From Whalleya microplaca (taxonomy: Eukaryota; Ascomycota; Sordariomycetes; Xylariales; Xylariaceae), in contig MU385747.1 of NCBI GenBank assembly GCA_022497155.1, positions 310,001 through 374,000 of the forward strand: a stretch of DNA of 64,000 nt, written 5' to 3'. Under the pieces are notes generated by a model, which saw nothing but the letters and a program-made list of their open reading frames with translations, was not told where the DNA came from and made no database searches. Positions 1 to 11,094 of this stretch are shown in pieces; positions within the stretch are counted from its first letter, which is position 1; every line of letters begins with the position of its first letter. Both the position numbers and the translations under genes were made by a program.

Positions 1-1890
1 CCAACCGTCGTGGGTAGTCTCCTGTCACGGGACTCGATCAACAATGTTTATTTAAACGAGTCTCACGACAACCTTGTCCAGGGTGGTGTTGTCCGAACCG
101 ATTTGAGAACGTCCAAGAAGACCATTGATGCTCCGTATCCAGTGGAACAAGCTGACGCAATTTTGGTTGCCGAGGAAAAGCTCTTGAAAGAGGTGGCTGC
201 ATCGAAGAGTGTGAAGAACGGTGGCACGCTGGTGCTGAGACTACCGAACTTCAAGGACGAAGAAGTTGAGAAGCGGATATCCACCACGATCCGCAAAGAC
301 ATCCAGGCGAGAAATATTGCGCTTTACATCCTGGACACGGCTTCGTCTCCAGCCTATGAGAGTGACGCCAACGCTGCCAGACTGCTCCTTGAACTTGCTT
401 TCCTCAAGGTTGCGCAGCCTGATATGAAGCATGACGTTCTGGAGAGGCTGGCCACTTTGGAGGCAAATCCCTCAACGCTAGAGGAATGCATTGACGCTCT
501 GGGCAAATGCCTCAAGCAGTTCGAGGTACCGGAATCCTGGGCTGAGACTGTTGATGATGCTCCTCAGAGCTTACCCCAAACGCTTAACACAAACAGCTTC
601 GCGTCATTTGATAAGAACGAGACGGAACAGGATGTGCAACTTAGCAACTGGGTATCTGCTGCCAAGGGCCTCGTCTTCAAGGAAGCCTATGCTACTGAGC
701 GTGCCCTGCGTCCTGACCAGACAGCTAGGACGTTCACAATACACGTCAAGGAGAACCGTAGACTCACACCAACGACCTATGACCGAAATATTTTCCATAT
801 TGAATTCGATTTAGGTAACTCGGGGCTCACCTACAAGATTGGGGAGGCACTCGGAATCCACGCCGAAAATGATCCCGAGCTGGTCCGAGAGTTTATCGAG
901 TCCTACGCATTGAATGCGGACGATCTCGTACAGGTGCCATCCAGGGATAATGCGGCTATCTTTGAGACACGAACAGTCTATCAATCCTTGGTGCAGAACA
1001 TCGATATCTTTGGCAAACCCCCCAAGCGGTTCTACGAGGGGTTGGCTGAGTTTGCCACTGATGAGCTTGAGAAGAAGCAGTTGGCTCGTCTCGGTACACA
1101 AGAGGGAGCCGAAGAGTTCAAGCGCCGTACGGAAGAGGACACGCTTACTTTCGCAGATGTACTGGAGGAATTCAAGTCTGCCCACCCTAACTTCCCTGAC
1201 CTCGTCCGCCTTGTCGGACCTCTGAAGCGTCGTGAGTACTCGATCGCCTCTGCCCAAGCAGTGACACCAAATGCCGTGGCTCTCATGATCGTGGTGGTGG
1301 ATTGGGTTGATACCAAGGGACGGACTCGCTACGGTCAAGCCACTCGCTACCTCAGCGGCCTCCCAGTCGGCGCCGCCGTCACCGCGTCCGTCAAGCCCTC
1401 CGTCATGAAACTGCCCACCCGCGACGACGCGCCCCTGATCATGGCGGGTCTTGGCACGGGTCTGGCGCCCTTCCGCGCCTTTGTGCAATACCGCGCGATG
1501 CAGAAAGCGCAGGGCAAGCAGATCGGCGCAATCCTGTTGTACCTCGGCTCGCGCCACCAGCGCGAGGAGTACCTGTATGGCGAGGAGTGGGAGGCGTACC
1601 TGGACGCGGGCGTCATCACCCTGCTCGGCGCCGCCTTCTCGCGCGACCAGCCCAGCAAGATCTACATCCAGGACCGCATGCGCCAGACCATGGCCGACGT
1701 CGTCCAGGCCTACATCCGCGACGAGGGCTCCTTCTACCTGTGCGGCCCCACGTGGCCCGTCCCCGACGTCACGGATGTCCTTATGGAGGCCATCGCTACT
1801 GAGGCCAGGGGCGCTGGGCGTAAGGTCGATGCTAAGAAGGAGATTGATCGTCTCAAGGAGGATGGGCGGTATGTGCTTGAGGTCTACTAA
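1..1890 (+). CDS. MET10: Sulfite reductase (NADPH) flavoprotein alpha subunit, 5' end outside the window
   Basis: C-terminal 629 residues of an assimilatory sulfite reductase flavoprotein, which passes electrons from NADPH through FAD to the hemoprotein subunit that reduces sulfite to sulfide. The frame is open from base 1, so the start lies upstream. Residues up to about 170 resemble the pyruvate:ferredoxin-oxidoreductase-like N-terminal part of fungal MET10 proteins. A ferredoxin-reductase-type FAD domain follows (about 225-470, with the flavin-binding REYSIAS motif). An NADPH domain comes next (about 475-600), with GLGTGLAPFRAF, the YLGSRHQREEYLY segment and SFYLCGPTWPVPDV. The end, DGRYVLEVY, is the usual family terminus. 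No intron is needed in the visible part. GC rises clearly in the last 600 bases. It converges on the tannase gene. The domain order is clear; the MET10 name is by family resemblance. Confidence 0.85.
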   Translation, partial: PTVVGSLLSRDSINNVYLNESHDNLVQGGVVRTDLRTSKKTIDAPYPVEQADAILVAEEKLLKEVAASKSVKNGGTLVLRLPNFKDEEVEKRISTTIRKDIQARNIALYILDTASSPAYESDANAARLLLELAFLKVAQPDMKHDVLERLATLEANPSTLEECIDALGKCLKQFEVPESWAETVDDAPQSLPQTLNTNSFASFDKNETEQDVQLSNWVSAAKGLVFKEAYATERALRPDQTARTFTIHVKENRRLTPTTYDRNIFHIEFDLGNSGLTYKIGEALGIHAENDPELVREFIESYALNADDLVQVPSRDNAAIFETRTVYQSLVQNIDIFGKPPKRFYEGLAEFATDELEKKQLARLGTQEGAEEFKRRTEEDTLTFADVLEEFKSAHPNFPDLVRLVGPLKRREYSIASAQAVTPNAVALMIVVVDWVDTKGRTRYGQATRYLSGLPVGAAVTASVKPSVMKLPTRDDAPLIMAGLGTGLAPFRAFVQYRAMQKAQGKQIGAILLYLGSRHQREEYLYGEEWEAYLDAGVITLLGAAFSRDQPSKIYIQDRMRQTMADVVQAYIRDEGSFYLCGPTWPVPDVTDVLMEAIATEARGAGRKVDAKKEIDRLKEDGRYVLEVY

Positions 1891-2335
1891 GGCTGGGGCG
1901 GATGGTGCGGGGATAGTGGTGTAGTTGGGTGGAGTGCGTTGGGGTTTTGTATATAGGAGAGGGAGATTTCATTTGTTGGATAAGCGATTTTATTAGCTGC
2001 ATAGCTGGATTTGAGATGGAATTGAGATGGTAGCTAGCGTTGCTTCCTAGATAGATAGCAACATATCTGGATACTTAAGTAGATAGAGAATGGGCAATTT
2101 AGATTTGCAGGACATATTTCTATCCGATAATTTGCAGGCCTCGTTTGGACTGTGGTGATTGTCTGTTGTATCTACTCAGATGTTCAGATCTCAAGTCTCG
2201 ACTCCAGGGTATCATTAGCCGCTTGAGGAACGCTGCTGTGATCATCTCCGCGCCGTGTTAGCCGCCATATGTGATCCTGTCTCCGATTTAAAGTGTTCAC
2301 GACCGGCAATTCATTTCTAACGTCGCATTCTCCAA
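1891..2335. other. Convergent intergenic spacer
   Basis: 445-bp spacer between the ends of the sulfite reductase (+) and the tannase (-). It should hold both 3' UTRs and terminators. I see no further ORF with coding character and no clear motif. Confidence 0.6.
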
Positions 2336-4119
2336 TCAAATACACTTCCAGCTACTTGCCAAACTCGTGTCATTGGTGCCATCCCATTTACTAATCTTAG
2401 GATAGGGGCAGTAGGCTAATTGTCATCAGTACACGTATTGTCAATGTCGAAACAGGCTCGGGTATGATACACTTACTTCTCTGCGCAGTAATCTGGCCTC
2501 CTATTACATCATCTTCATACTTGGTTCCGACCAATACCTCTGGTGCGTTACCATTTTCAACCCACCTCACCAACGCAAGCAGGGCATTGTGTTCTGGGTC
2601 AAGCAGGGCAGGGTCGTAAGGATACTTCTGTGCATTGCCAATGCTCCAAGGACCCAGGCCCCCGGAGCAATGGTGCATACCCGGGAGAAAGAAGAGACGG
2701 TAGAACTCCTGTGTCTCTTCTATGGTTAGGTTGAGAGTGCTCTGTACGCCGGTGAAGTACCTTTCGGAGAGCGCAGAAGTCACTGTCTAATGCCCATTAG
2801 CAAAATGCGAAACAGTCCTAGGATTAGGGGAGCCTCACTTCATCATTCCGCCCATGATACGAGATTATGCGTCCGCCCCTCGCATGGAACGCCGAAAGGT
2901 CTGTCTCACCAGCATTCACCAATCCCGGATTAACCTCCAAGGCAAAGTCCATATCTTCCTCACTGAAATTATTGGGCGTCCAAGTGCTGTCGTTGTACAC
3001 CGCACCCCGCCAGAAGTCCTGCAAAATGGTGTAACTCAGCTCCGCGGTCCCGTTCACCTGGTTATCCGAGAACACACTCGTATCCGACCCGAGTTCAAAA
3101 GCCGGATACACCACCTCCCCCGACGCACCCGCAATCGGCTCGTACACCCCACGCACAGTCCCAACTTGCTGCGGACTCAAGCACACGCTCGCGTTGAGGA
3201 CCCCCGCGCCGCACGCCAGCGTCGCCGGATCGAAGCGGTGCGCCGTCGGCTCGTCGATCACGCCGTCGCGCACGCCGTCCAGGGCATCCAGCGCTCGGAT
3301 CTGCGCGTCCGCGATCGCGGGCCATTGCTCCGGCCGCACGTATGCGGGCGAATCGAGATCGGGCCACCCCGCCCGCCGCGCGAGGATCCCCTTCGAGGCT
3401 ACGACGCGCAGCCAGTCGATACCGGGACTGCCGAGGAGGAAGCCGTCGAAGTCCGAGGGGTACAGCGCCGCGTTCTGAAAGCCTTGGCGACCGCCGGTGC
3501 TGCAGCCTGCGTAGTAGCTCTTCATCTTTACTTCCCCCTTTCCCTCAGCCTCAGACTCAGTCCCAGAAATCCCGTAGTACCGCCGCACGACATCCTTTCC
3601 TACCTCCGCCTCGACGTGCAATCCGCGCCACCCGAAGTCATTAAGCACCTCCGGCTTTCCGAGGAAGAACTCGTACCCGCTGGCGCCGTCGTGTCCGGCG
3701 TTCGTCCCCAGCGCCGCGAACCCCAGCCCCGCGGCGTTCTGCATCGTGGCGTAGTCGACGCAGCCGCCGATGCCGCCGTTCCCGGTGGCCAAGAGGCGCG
3801 CGTTCCAAGCCTCCGGATCCGGCAGCCAGGCCTCGAGGCGCACAACGCTTGCGTCGCTGGTGGACACCTGGAGGACTAGGCGGCAGAGGTCCGTTGTGAT
3901 GTTGGCGGTGGAAGTGGGACCGCCGCAGGAAGCCGGGGTGGAGGGGAGCGGGAGGGAGGTGCGGTTAAGGAGGTGCGAGGAGCTGAGGACGGTGGTGTTG
4001 GGGATCGAGAGGTGCGAGGCGAAGGCTGCGCATGCGGTTGGGGAGGTTGATGTTGGGGAGGGGGTGAGGGCTAGGCTGAGGAGGAGGATGGTTGGATAGC
4101 TGCTTCTGAGGCGGTGCAT
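2336..4119 (-). CDS. Secreted tannase / feruloyl esterase family protein
   Basis: Three exons read 4119-2839, 2786-2477 and 2415-2336, giving 556 residues, a normal length for the family. Introns are 52 nt (GTGAGG...ATTAG) and 61 nt (GTAAGT...ATTAG). The N-terminus is basic then hydrophobic (LLLSLALTP), a signal peptide for secretion. The catalytic set of tannases is intact and shows the family's CS-D-HC arrangement: GCSTGG with Cys206-Ser207, Asp426 in HGRND, and His466-Cys467 in MHHCSGG. The two cysteines normally form a disulfide beside the active site. The last exon supplies the expected TYCPYPK C-terminal segment. Several NxS/T sites fit a secreted glycoprotein. It should hydrolyse esters of phenolic acids from plant polymers or gallotannins; substrate cannot be told. 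It is divergent from the hydrolase gene starting at 5680, with 1.56 kb between them. Confidence 0.9.
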
Positions 4120-5679
4120 GTTGGGAGGGAGGTTAGACTGGGTGGTTTAGTCTGGGTATCACGCTTATACACCGTTCATCCTCATTAAGCTAAAAGTGAT
4201 GCCTTTATATCTAGATTCCTAGGTAATGGTATATGTCTTTTCCGGTGAGTAGTCCGCCGCCAGTCTTCGCGACGACTTATTACCCCGACTTCCCCTCAAG
4301 GGGCATATATGTAGAAAATATCGAAGAAGTGGATTGGCATGGGTGGAATACTGTTCAAAGCGCGGTGAAGACCACTCTTTGAGACTGTTGCCGGATCCTA
4401 TGAGCCGATAGTCTTACAGGGGGTGGAAGGTTAGTCTGAGGTTATCCCCAGCTTCCCCCCAGCTTCTCCCCGCAGTTCTCCACCCCCATCACCACATGCT
4501 GGGTTGATTCCCCGCAATTGCAACATTGTAGATAGACGATATCAGATAGTATCGCCTTTATCACTCGGTCGTACAGCATAAGGAAAGAAGGACTGTTCTT
4601 CAAAATACCGTCTGGTCATTTGATGAGCCCGGGAAGTTGGTATAGCTGGGTAAGGGGGATGAAGAGAAAGTGATACCAAGTGGTATGGAGAGAAGACTCA
4701 GAGGTGGTATGTGAACTAGTCTGTAGGCTATTGCGTGCTTACAGAAACTGTTTAGACAAATGACATGGTCTACGGCGACTGCTCAGTCGCCCAAAAGAAA
4801 CAGCACAGGGAATTTCACGAATGCAAGTTGCAACTCTTTTATGCGGAGAATATTCTAGCAGGACGGTGTCGAGATTGAGGAGTATTAGCATAAGGAGTAT
4901 TAGGGAGGTATAGGTATATATTCCGGTCAGCGATTTAATCAACAAGGCTGTTTAATGCCACTACCTACGAAGGCTGTGGAAGCTTTATTGCCACATTTAG
5001 GTATCCCATAGAGGAGAACTAAGTTGATCAAAATGGAAAAGAAAAGCAGAGATAGCGAAAAATAAGTAAGCATCAGGAGGCGGGAATAGTTAGACTCTAG
5101 CGGTTGCATACCTGAGGTCGAAAGCTCCTGGTTACTTGCCCTAGTGTGGAAAGATTCTTTTTCTCCTTAACTTTATTGTTTTCTCAAATGATTAGGTAAT
5201 AAGCAGCTTTGCCTCCCCAACCCTTTTTATACTAGGACAAACACTTTAGGTAGTTAGGAGAGACTTTCTTTCGGAATATCTAAAGAACCGAAAGCCCTTG
5301 CATATGATAGCTGAATTAGGTGTAATCCGCGAGACGCAAGGGGGTTTGATAACGTACTTAATACCGCCGCCTTAAAAGTTGTTACATCGCACACAAATAA
5401 ATCGGTTCGGCACGTTTCCTTAGTACTCTTCTGTTAAAATACCCTTTGGCAGTCCTGGTTTATGTAGTTTGTACCTATCTATTATAGTACCCTCTGATAG
5501 GACTACTGGATACTGTATTGGTGGAGGCCTTTGTCTAGCATGATCTGACATACCGGGCTCTTTTCCTCTAATATTCGACTCCCCAAGTATTCACATCAAC
5601 TCACCCATCAGTGGATGCACCATCATAACAGCAGCCCTTCGCGATTTGTGATCTGTTGGAGAAATTAGTCTGATTCAAC
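4120..5679. other. Divergent intergenic region
   Basis: 1.56 kb shared upstream region of the tannase (-) and the alpha/beta hydrolase (+). It contains pyrimidine-rich stretches (around 4440-4490, CCCCAGCTTCC repeated loosely) and AT-rich sequence, but no coding-like ORF. Promoters for both genes should lie here; I cannot place them. Confidence 0.5.
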
Positions 5680-6730
5680 ATGCCTACCGTGGCCCTCCCT
5701 TCCAAGCCAGACGCCCCTGTCGCGTATGAGCTCTTCCAAGGAGATGCGGCAAGCAGTCTTCTTGTTGTCTGCCTGAATGGCCTTGGACTTGCACAGGGTG
5801 CTTGGAAACCGACTATTGAACTCGTTCGGCAGTCGAGTCTCTCTCCGAAGCCATGGATACTTACGTACGACCGCTATGGTCAGGGCGCTTCTCCAAGAGA
5901 CCCGCGCGAAAGCTGGCCGAACAAGGAGCCTGGCTACGCGCATACGCTTGATGACGTAACCGACGATCTCCACGAGTTGATTCAAACCCTAGCTCCTAAC
6001 CGTTGCTCGCGCATTGTCTTTGTGAACAATAGCATAGGCGCCCATGTCGCGCGAAGATACGCTGACAGGTAATAGACGACAACCCTATATCTCTTTCTAG
6101 AGCCAACTTATATGGCTAACGGTTTGGTTCTGAGATAGATATCCCACAACTGTCGAAGGAATCCTCTTTCTGGACTCACTGATTATGAGAGTATCTGGCC
6201 GAATCCGAAGGATCCGTCCTTTAATCTAGAGCAGATGACTCCTCCCGGCACCTCGCTAGATGTGTACGAGGCCGCCTACACCAAGATGACAACGATCTTT
6301 GCATCGGGTGCAAAGAATAACGAGGGATTCGACCGACGGGAGATCAAGAACATTCTGCCAGATCCATCAAAGCCAAAGCTTAAGGGGTCGAAGACATCGG
6401 TTAAAGGCCCTTGGATAACCGTCGTGGGCCACGAGCTAGAACAATTCTCAAAGGAAGAGTGGGCGATGATGAAGGTTACTTTGGGCATGGCTGCGATGTA
6501 TACTCAACCGTGAGTGAACGCTTGCTCCTCAATTAAGCATTTGGCTAAGAAGTAATAGTATGTGGGAAAAGTATAACTATGGACTCTGTAGGCTCACTGA
6601 CCCTGACAGAGCAATGGGGCCACTTATCGCACCAAAGTCCGGACACTTTGTCCAAAAGGACAACCCCCCCCCCCCCTTTGTAGCTGAGCAACTAGAAGAC
6701 CTAATCAAGAAGGTCGAAAGTTCTCGATAA
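5680..6730 (+). pseudogene. Alpha/beta hydrolase with an internal frameshift
   Basis: Exon 1 is 5680-6068 and exon 3 is 6610-6730, joined through an exon at 6139-6509; introns are 70 and 100 nt. The product looks like a small fungal alpha/beta hydrolase. It has an oxyanion-type NGLG near residue 33, the nucleophile elbow NNSIG (Ser118) and a C-terminal SGHF histidine. The splice at 6068/6139 gives a coherent RYPTTVEGILFLDSL strand, but the downstream coding (DYESIW onward) lies in a different frame. The frame is therefore lost at about 6175-6190. A later acceptor at 6158 would restore the frame but skip the strand after the nucleophile. A run of 13 C at 6664-6676 lies inside exon 3, encoding four prolines. 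As read the gene is broken. An assembly indel or a true pseudogene are both possible. Confidence 0.7.
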
Positions 6731-8036
6731 CTAAGTGAAAAGCCCTGAGGACTTCGACGTTAGCATTCAAGCTGGCACATAAGTAGTATCTCTCTATAGT
6801 ATGTGCAATCAACCAGTTCCATGGTAACATGGATTTTGAAAAGATTATTGCAATGGGAGAACAGGCACAGGGATTCTCAGAGTTACTTCTATCTTAACTA
6901 GACCTGAAATAAGATCCTTTGAGAAGTGTACTACATTAGAGTCCTTCGAAATCAATTAATTGACGTGCAGTACGTGCGTCTGCGTCTTCCATTGATTTGC
7001 CCTGCTATTTTCTCTGTTGAGTAGTAGCACGGTCATGATGAGTACTGTCAACCCAACCGCGCGCCCATGCTCACAACCTGCCTCATCAATCTCTGCCTGC
7101 GCCCGCCTGGCTCTCACCTCGGGGTGATTGGACAACTATATGCAGAAACGACATCATCTAGATTCCCCATATTGGGTTATAGGGTCAGTTTCCTTTTGCA
7201 TTTCTACAAGTTCTCCCAATTCTGAGAAGCCTTGCCCGCCTCAACTCGAATAATCTTGACATATTAAAGTTATAGAACAAATAGACGTTGATTGTTGCGT
7301 TGATTTGAGGGCCAAGGATTGGTACAGTATAAAGCACGAATAGTAGCATTGTGTATATATATAACAGGCCATCTGCCACTCTAGATAGCTGAACCTCAAG
7401 TTAGTCAAGGATTCGGCATCGGAAGGTTTACGAAGGCTGGTAGTAAAGAAAATGGCTGTCTAGGATATAATAATTTGCACATTGTATTTAGTCTCACTGT
7501 GTAAGTGTTTACTTGCCTATTATGGCTTTAATGGCTTGGTGGTATTTTCTACGTTAGGACATCGTGGCCATCACCACTATATTTGTCTTTGAATATGCGA
7601 TAATTTGTGCTACTGATAGAATTTTGTGCTATATTCATTATTTCCATGAGTTTTGCAGAATATAGGATATTTGTGTCAGGGGCTACTATGTAGTCAATCT
7701 GGGTCTACCTTACGCGGTAACATTGGTACTTTATTCTAGGTGTTCGTATTTTGATTAAATAGACGAGATTAGTCCTCCTAGTATGTAAAATATTGGTAAT
7801 AATATGTACAGTTTACTGGCAAGGTAGAGCTTAGTTGGGATTCTGCCTTGCCAGCTTGCTACAACCTAAAGTAGTAACCACTATCAGTTGTGGCTGAGCG
7901 AATATACCGAGTTAGCTCGATTCAGTGCTATTAGTATTTATTTATATCCGAAGTAAGCTCAATCCAAAGCCTCACTCACATACCATTCCCATTTTCCTCA
8001 TAAACCTTTCCTACCATCAAATCGTCTCCAGCAAAA
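6731..8036. other. Intergenic spacer
   Basis: 1.3 kb of AT-rich sequence between two plus-strand genes. Short ORFs are scattered and without coding character. The last 60 bases before the next start are C/T-rich, as in fungal leaders. Nothing else recognised. Confidence 0.5.
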
Positions 8037-8667
8037 ATGCCGCAAAAGCACCCCCGCAATCAAGTCATATATGCGCCGTCAAGAGAGGAGCATAAGGGAG
8101 TCAAGTCTATCTTCCTTGCTGGCACAACTATGCAAACAGATGATCGCGACTGGCGCGAGATCCTGATTGAATCTCTTGTCGAACTGCCTCTCACCATTAT
8201 TAATCCGTACAGAGCGGATTGGGATTCAAGCTGGAGAGAGGATATTTCATTTGAACCATATCGAGAGCAGGTAAATGTGCGCATAACCCCGCTTCATTCG
8301 TTGTCCCAATTGTCTATAGGGGTGCATTGGGGAGTTTGAGGACTCTTGAAGCAGGACTTAGGAACTAAGTTTTTAAGCTAAACTATTTAGAAAACGAATA
8401 TACTGACGCCGGATATTATAGTGGGAGTTGGATATGCAGGACAAAGCTGACACCGTGGTTGTATTTTTCCATCCCGCAACCCAAGCCCCTGTCAGCTTGT
8501 TAGAGCTAGGACTTTGCGCAAGAGCTGGAAACGCCATCGTGGTATGTCCAAAAGGATATTGGAAGAGGGGAAACGTGCAGATAGTATGTCAGAGGCATGG
8601 CCTCGACTTGGTGGGAAGTGTTGATGAGTTGAAGGGGGCCATTGAGAAACAATTAACAGGTTGTTAA
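8037..8667 (+). CDS. Nucleoside 2-deoxyribosyltransferase-like protein
   Basis: Two exons, 8037-8270 and 8422-8667, joined in phase 0 at Gln78/Trp79 (donor GTAAAT, acceptor ATTATAG, intron 151 nt), give 159 residues. The sequence follows the compact nucleoside 2-deoxyribosyltransferase-like fold: SIFLAGTT near residue 24, DWR at about 38, NPYRADWDSSW at about 57, WELDMQDKAD at the splice, and SLLELGL around residue 105. The Asp and Glu in these motifs correspond to the substrate-binding and nucleophilic residues of the family. Members cleave or transfer N-glycosidic bonds of nucleosides, but fungal members of this small group are uncharacterised, so the activity is inferred. There is no signal peptide, so it is probably cytosolic. 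Confidence 0.8.
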
Positions 8668-9971
8668 ACGTAAGAGATGGCTGATAACGTGGCTATATAA
8701 TGCAGGGTATTCGGACCGTATTCGTTCTGCAGAGCCTAGTGATTCTTCACTAATAAAAAGAATCAGAGTAGTAAACCACTCCACTCGCTCCAAACCAACG
8801 TCTCAAATAGAGTGGATGGACCTTATTCCACGATGAAGTCAAATAGAATGGAACCACCAAGAGGCTATGTAGAGAGTATCTACAAAATGGATGGAGATTA
8901 TGTGATATTAGTCACAGGTATACTACATATGTAAGGTAGCCACCTGTTAGCAAGGTCGCCAGATTTACTAGTAGTTACTAACAGCAGACCTTTTACTCCG
9001 CATTCAACTCACTCCGGAGAGATTCAAGTGAACGCTTGCGTCCTTTGGGCGTGGCGTGGCGTAATAGCCAACGCTAGTACTCAGCTCAAGGATTACCTAG
9101 TATGTAGATGGCGTAAAGTGGAATGGAGTGGCGCCCACATGTGGATTATCATGTGGAATACCGTAGAATACATTACAACCCTAAGAAAAATGTTCCTATG
9201 CCTTGGTATGCAGTTACGAGCATACATTACCTATAAGTGACAACTAAAAATGTTGGGTTATATTTTATATTACTAGCATTGCCCTATGTTTGCTAGATGT
9301 TCTTAATCTCTCGTGTGTCAGGACACTCTAATTATGAGTATACTTTTACTAAAATCCATCATGACTGCTGAATTATCCAAGATTTATATAAAATAATAAC
9401 TAGTATAACGACTGGAAATTTCGAGTCTATTTACATGAGGTTATTACATTCTGAGCAGAATGACGGTGGTAGGGTGAGCTGAGGAACACCCCTATACCCG
9501 ATATATCGCACGTACTGCCAGAATAAGGTTGGCTAATCAAGATGGGTGGCTGGCTTCTCGCCCCCAAGGACTCTAGTGATGATACTTCCCTGATAATAAA
9601 TATTATGACTCTCATTACAGCTAGCTTACTGGGTAAGCGGCGCAACTAGGAGTGAATGGTCTGTGCACCAGGCGCATCATTTAGCCCAGTTGCGCAGTTA
9701 TAATTTTAGAATTAGATAGTAACCAACAACTCATGCCTTTTTTATATCCTGCGTCTATTTCATCACAAACAAACCACATATAGATGTGCTTAAAAGTTGT
9801 GTGCCAACAAATATCTGTTCATATCTTACATTGCCATCGACTCACATTATTTCAACCAAAATATAAGTACACAAAAGGTATCTGAATTACGACATGTTAC
9901 ATGTGCTCGATCCTCGATAGGTATAAAGATATATTGCTTTACTCATTTGCATCATCCGTTTAATTCCTGTA
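8668..9971. other. AT-rich intergenic region with repeat copy A
   Basis: 1.3 kb convergent spacer, low GC and rich in TATATT words. It carries one copy of the dispersed repeat (9541-9620) and a detached piece of its tail (9729-9765). No gene is supported. Confidence 0.5.
9541..9620 (+). repeat. Dispersed repeat, copy A (partial)
   Basis: Shares with four other places in the window the core GGACTCTAGTGATGATACTT followed by AATAAnnAnTATGACnCTCAT. A second piece matching the repeat tail (CCTGCGTCTATTTCA) lies 110 bases further on at 9729-9765. The copy may therefore be interrupted. Confidence 0.55.
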
Positions 9972-11094
9972 TCATAATAGAAGAGCAGCAAGACCAGCGG
10001 CGGCAGCAGCTATGCCAAGCCCATTGGTGGCGGCACCTGCGGTAGCAACCATAGTAGGTGAAGAGCTAGTCATAGAGCTAGTAGCATTGGCAGTTGTAGT
10101 ACCTGAGACGGTCGGATACATGGGCGATGCTGAGGTCGTCGACGAGGTTGCCGTCGTGGAGTTCCCCTCGGGGTTAGGCGTGCTGGAGGCCGTAGCTAAC
10201 ATACTAGAGCTAGCCGATACAGGCTCTACCGCGGGCTCGTATGAACTGCAGGTCGAATTTGGGGCAAGGGGGCAGTCCTCAGCGATGCAGATAGACTGCA
10301 GCTGGGGGCCCTGAGCCATGATGGCGGTCGTGGGTGGTGCGCAGCGGACATCGAAGAGCGAGGTAAGCGCCGTGCCGACCGCGGAAATGTCGTCCTGGGC
10401 GACGCCGAAGGAGGCAGCCGCGAGGGCAACCTGGTTGATAAAGTAACCGACCTCGGCAGAGTCCAGGTCCATGAACTTATGCACATCGTACATGGAAGCA
10501 TGTCCGGTATAAGCATCGAAGCCGGCCATGCCCTGCATGGAGCAGCCGAGCAAGGAACCGAAGAACTGGTATAAGTGGGTGAGGAGAAAGCTAAAGGCCG
10601 GACAGTCAGTTATTGTCTTTGATTTAGTATTGGGCTCAAAGGCTTACTATTGCTTAGATGAGTTGGTATTGGCTGGCTTGTTGTTCATCAGGGGTTCTGC
10701 GCCGCCGTCGTCGAGGAAATTGACGGAAACGCCAGAGGAGCCGCCCCGGTTGCTCGATGCAAGCCCGCCGTTGAAGTATGGCAGCAGGTTAACGTCCTCC
10801 CCCATGTATTGACCTGGGGCGAGGATTCCTGGCACCTGAACTCCGACATTTGGCGTCGTGTCTATAGATGAAAGCCATTAATATAGCTTCACTAACAACT
10901 TATCTTTGCGCAAGTGACTTACAATTTCCAATTACAACTGTGTTGACTATGAGAGTCAGAAGTGTAGCCTGATTGTCAGCAGTATTGTTCTTCAATAAAG
11001 CTGTCGTGTAGTAGTCGCAGATTGGGGTATCTGTTGGACGCTGAGCGTTGGTGGCAGTGGCAGCAGCCAAAAGAGCAGCACGAGAGAAATGCAT
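9972..11094 (-). CDS. GPI-anchored secreted protein, function unknown
   Basis: Exons 11094-10923, 10861-10648 and 10590-9972 splice cleanly (introns 61 and 57 nt, phases 1 and 2) to 334 residues. The start at 11094 puts a signal peptide (MHFSRAALLAAATATNAQ) at the N-terminus; an in-frame ATG 30 bases upstream would weaken it. The middle is a well-ordered domain with the landmarks GILAPGQYMGEDVNLLPYF, FLDDGGAEPL, LTHLYQFFGSLLGCSMQG and a Cys-rich end (RCAPP, CIAEDCPLAP, CSSYEP). After about residue 235 comes a Ser/Thr-rich stretch with NxS/T sites. The C-terminus is a small-residue then hydrophobic tail (NGLGIAAAAAGLAALLL), a typical GPI attachment signal. I recognise it only as a conserved fungal wall or membrane protein and do not assign an activity. 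Confidence 0.8.

Noticed and set aside
811..1557. 248-codon open frame on the minus strand
   Set aside because: Fully antisense to the clear sulfite reductase coding sequence and without any family resemblance; caused by its GC-rich codons.
2854..3879. 341-codon open frame on the plus strand
   Set aside because: Antisense to tannase exon 1, Arg/Pro/Ser-rich as expected of a shadow frame in GC-rich DNA.
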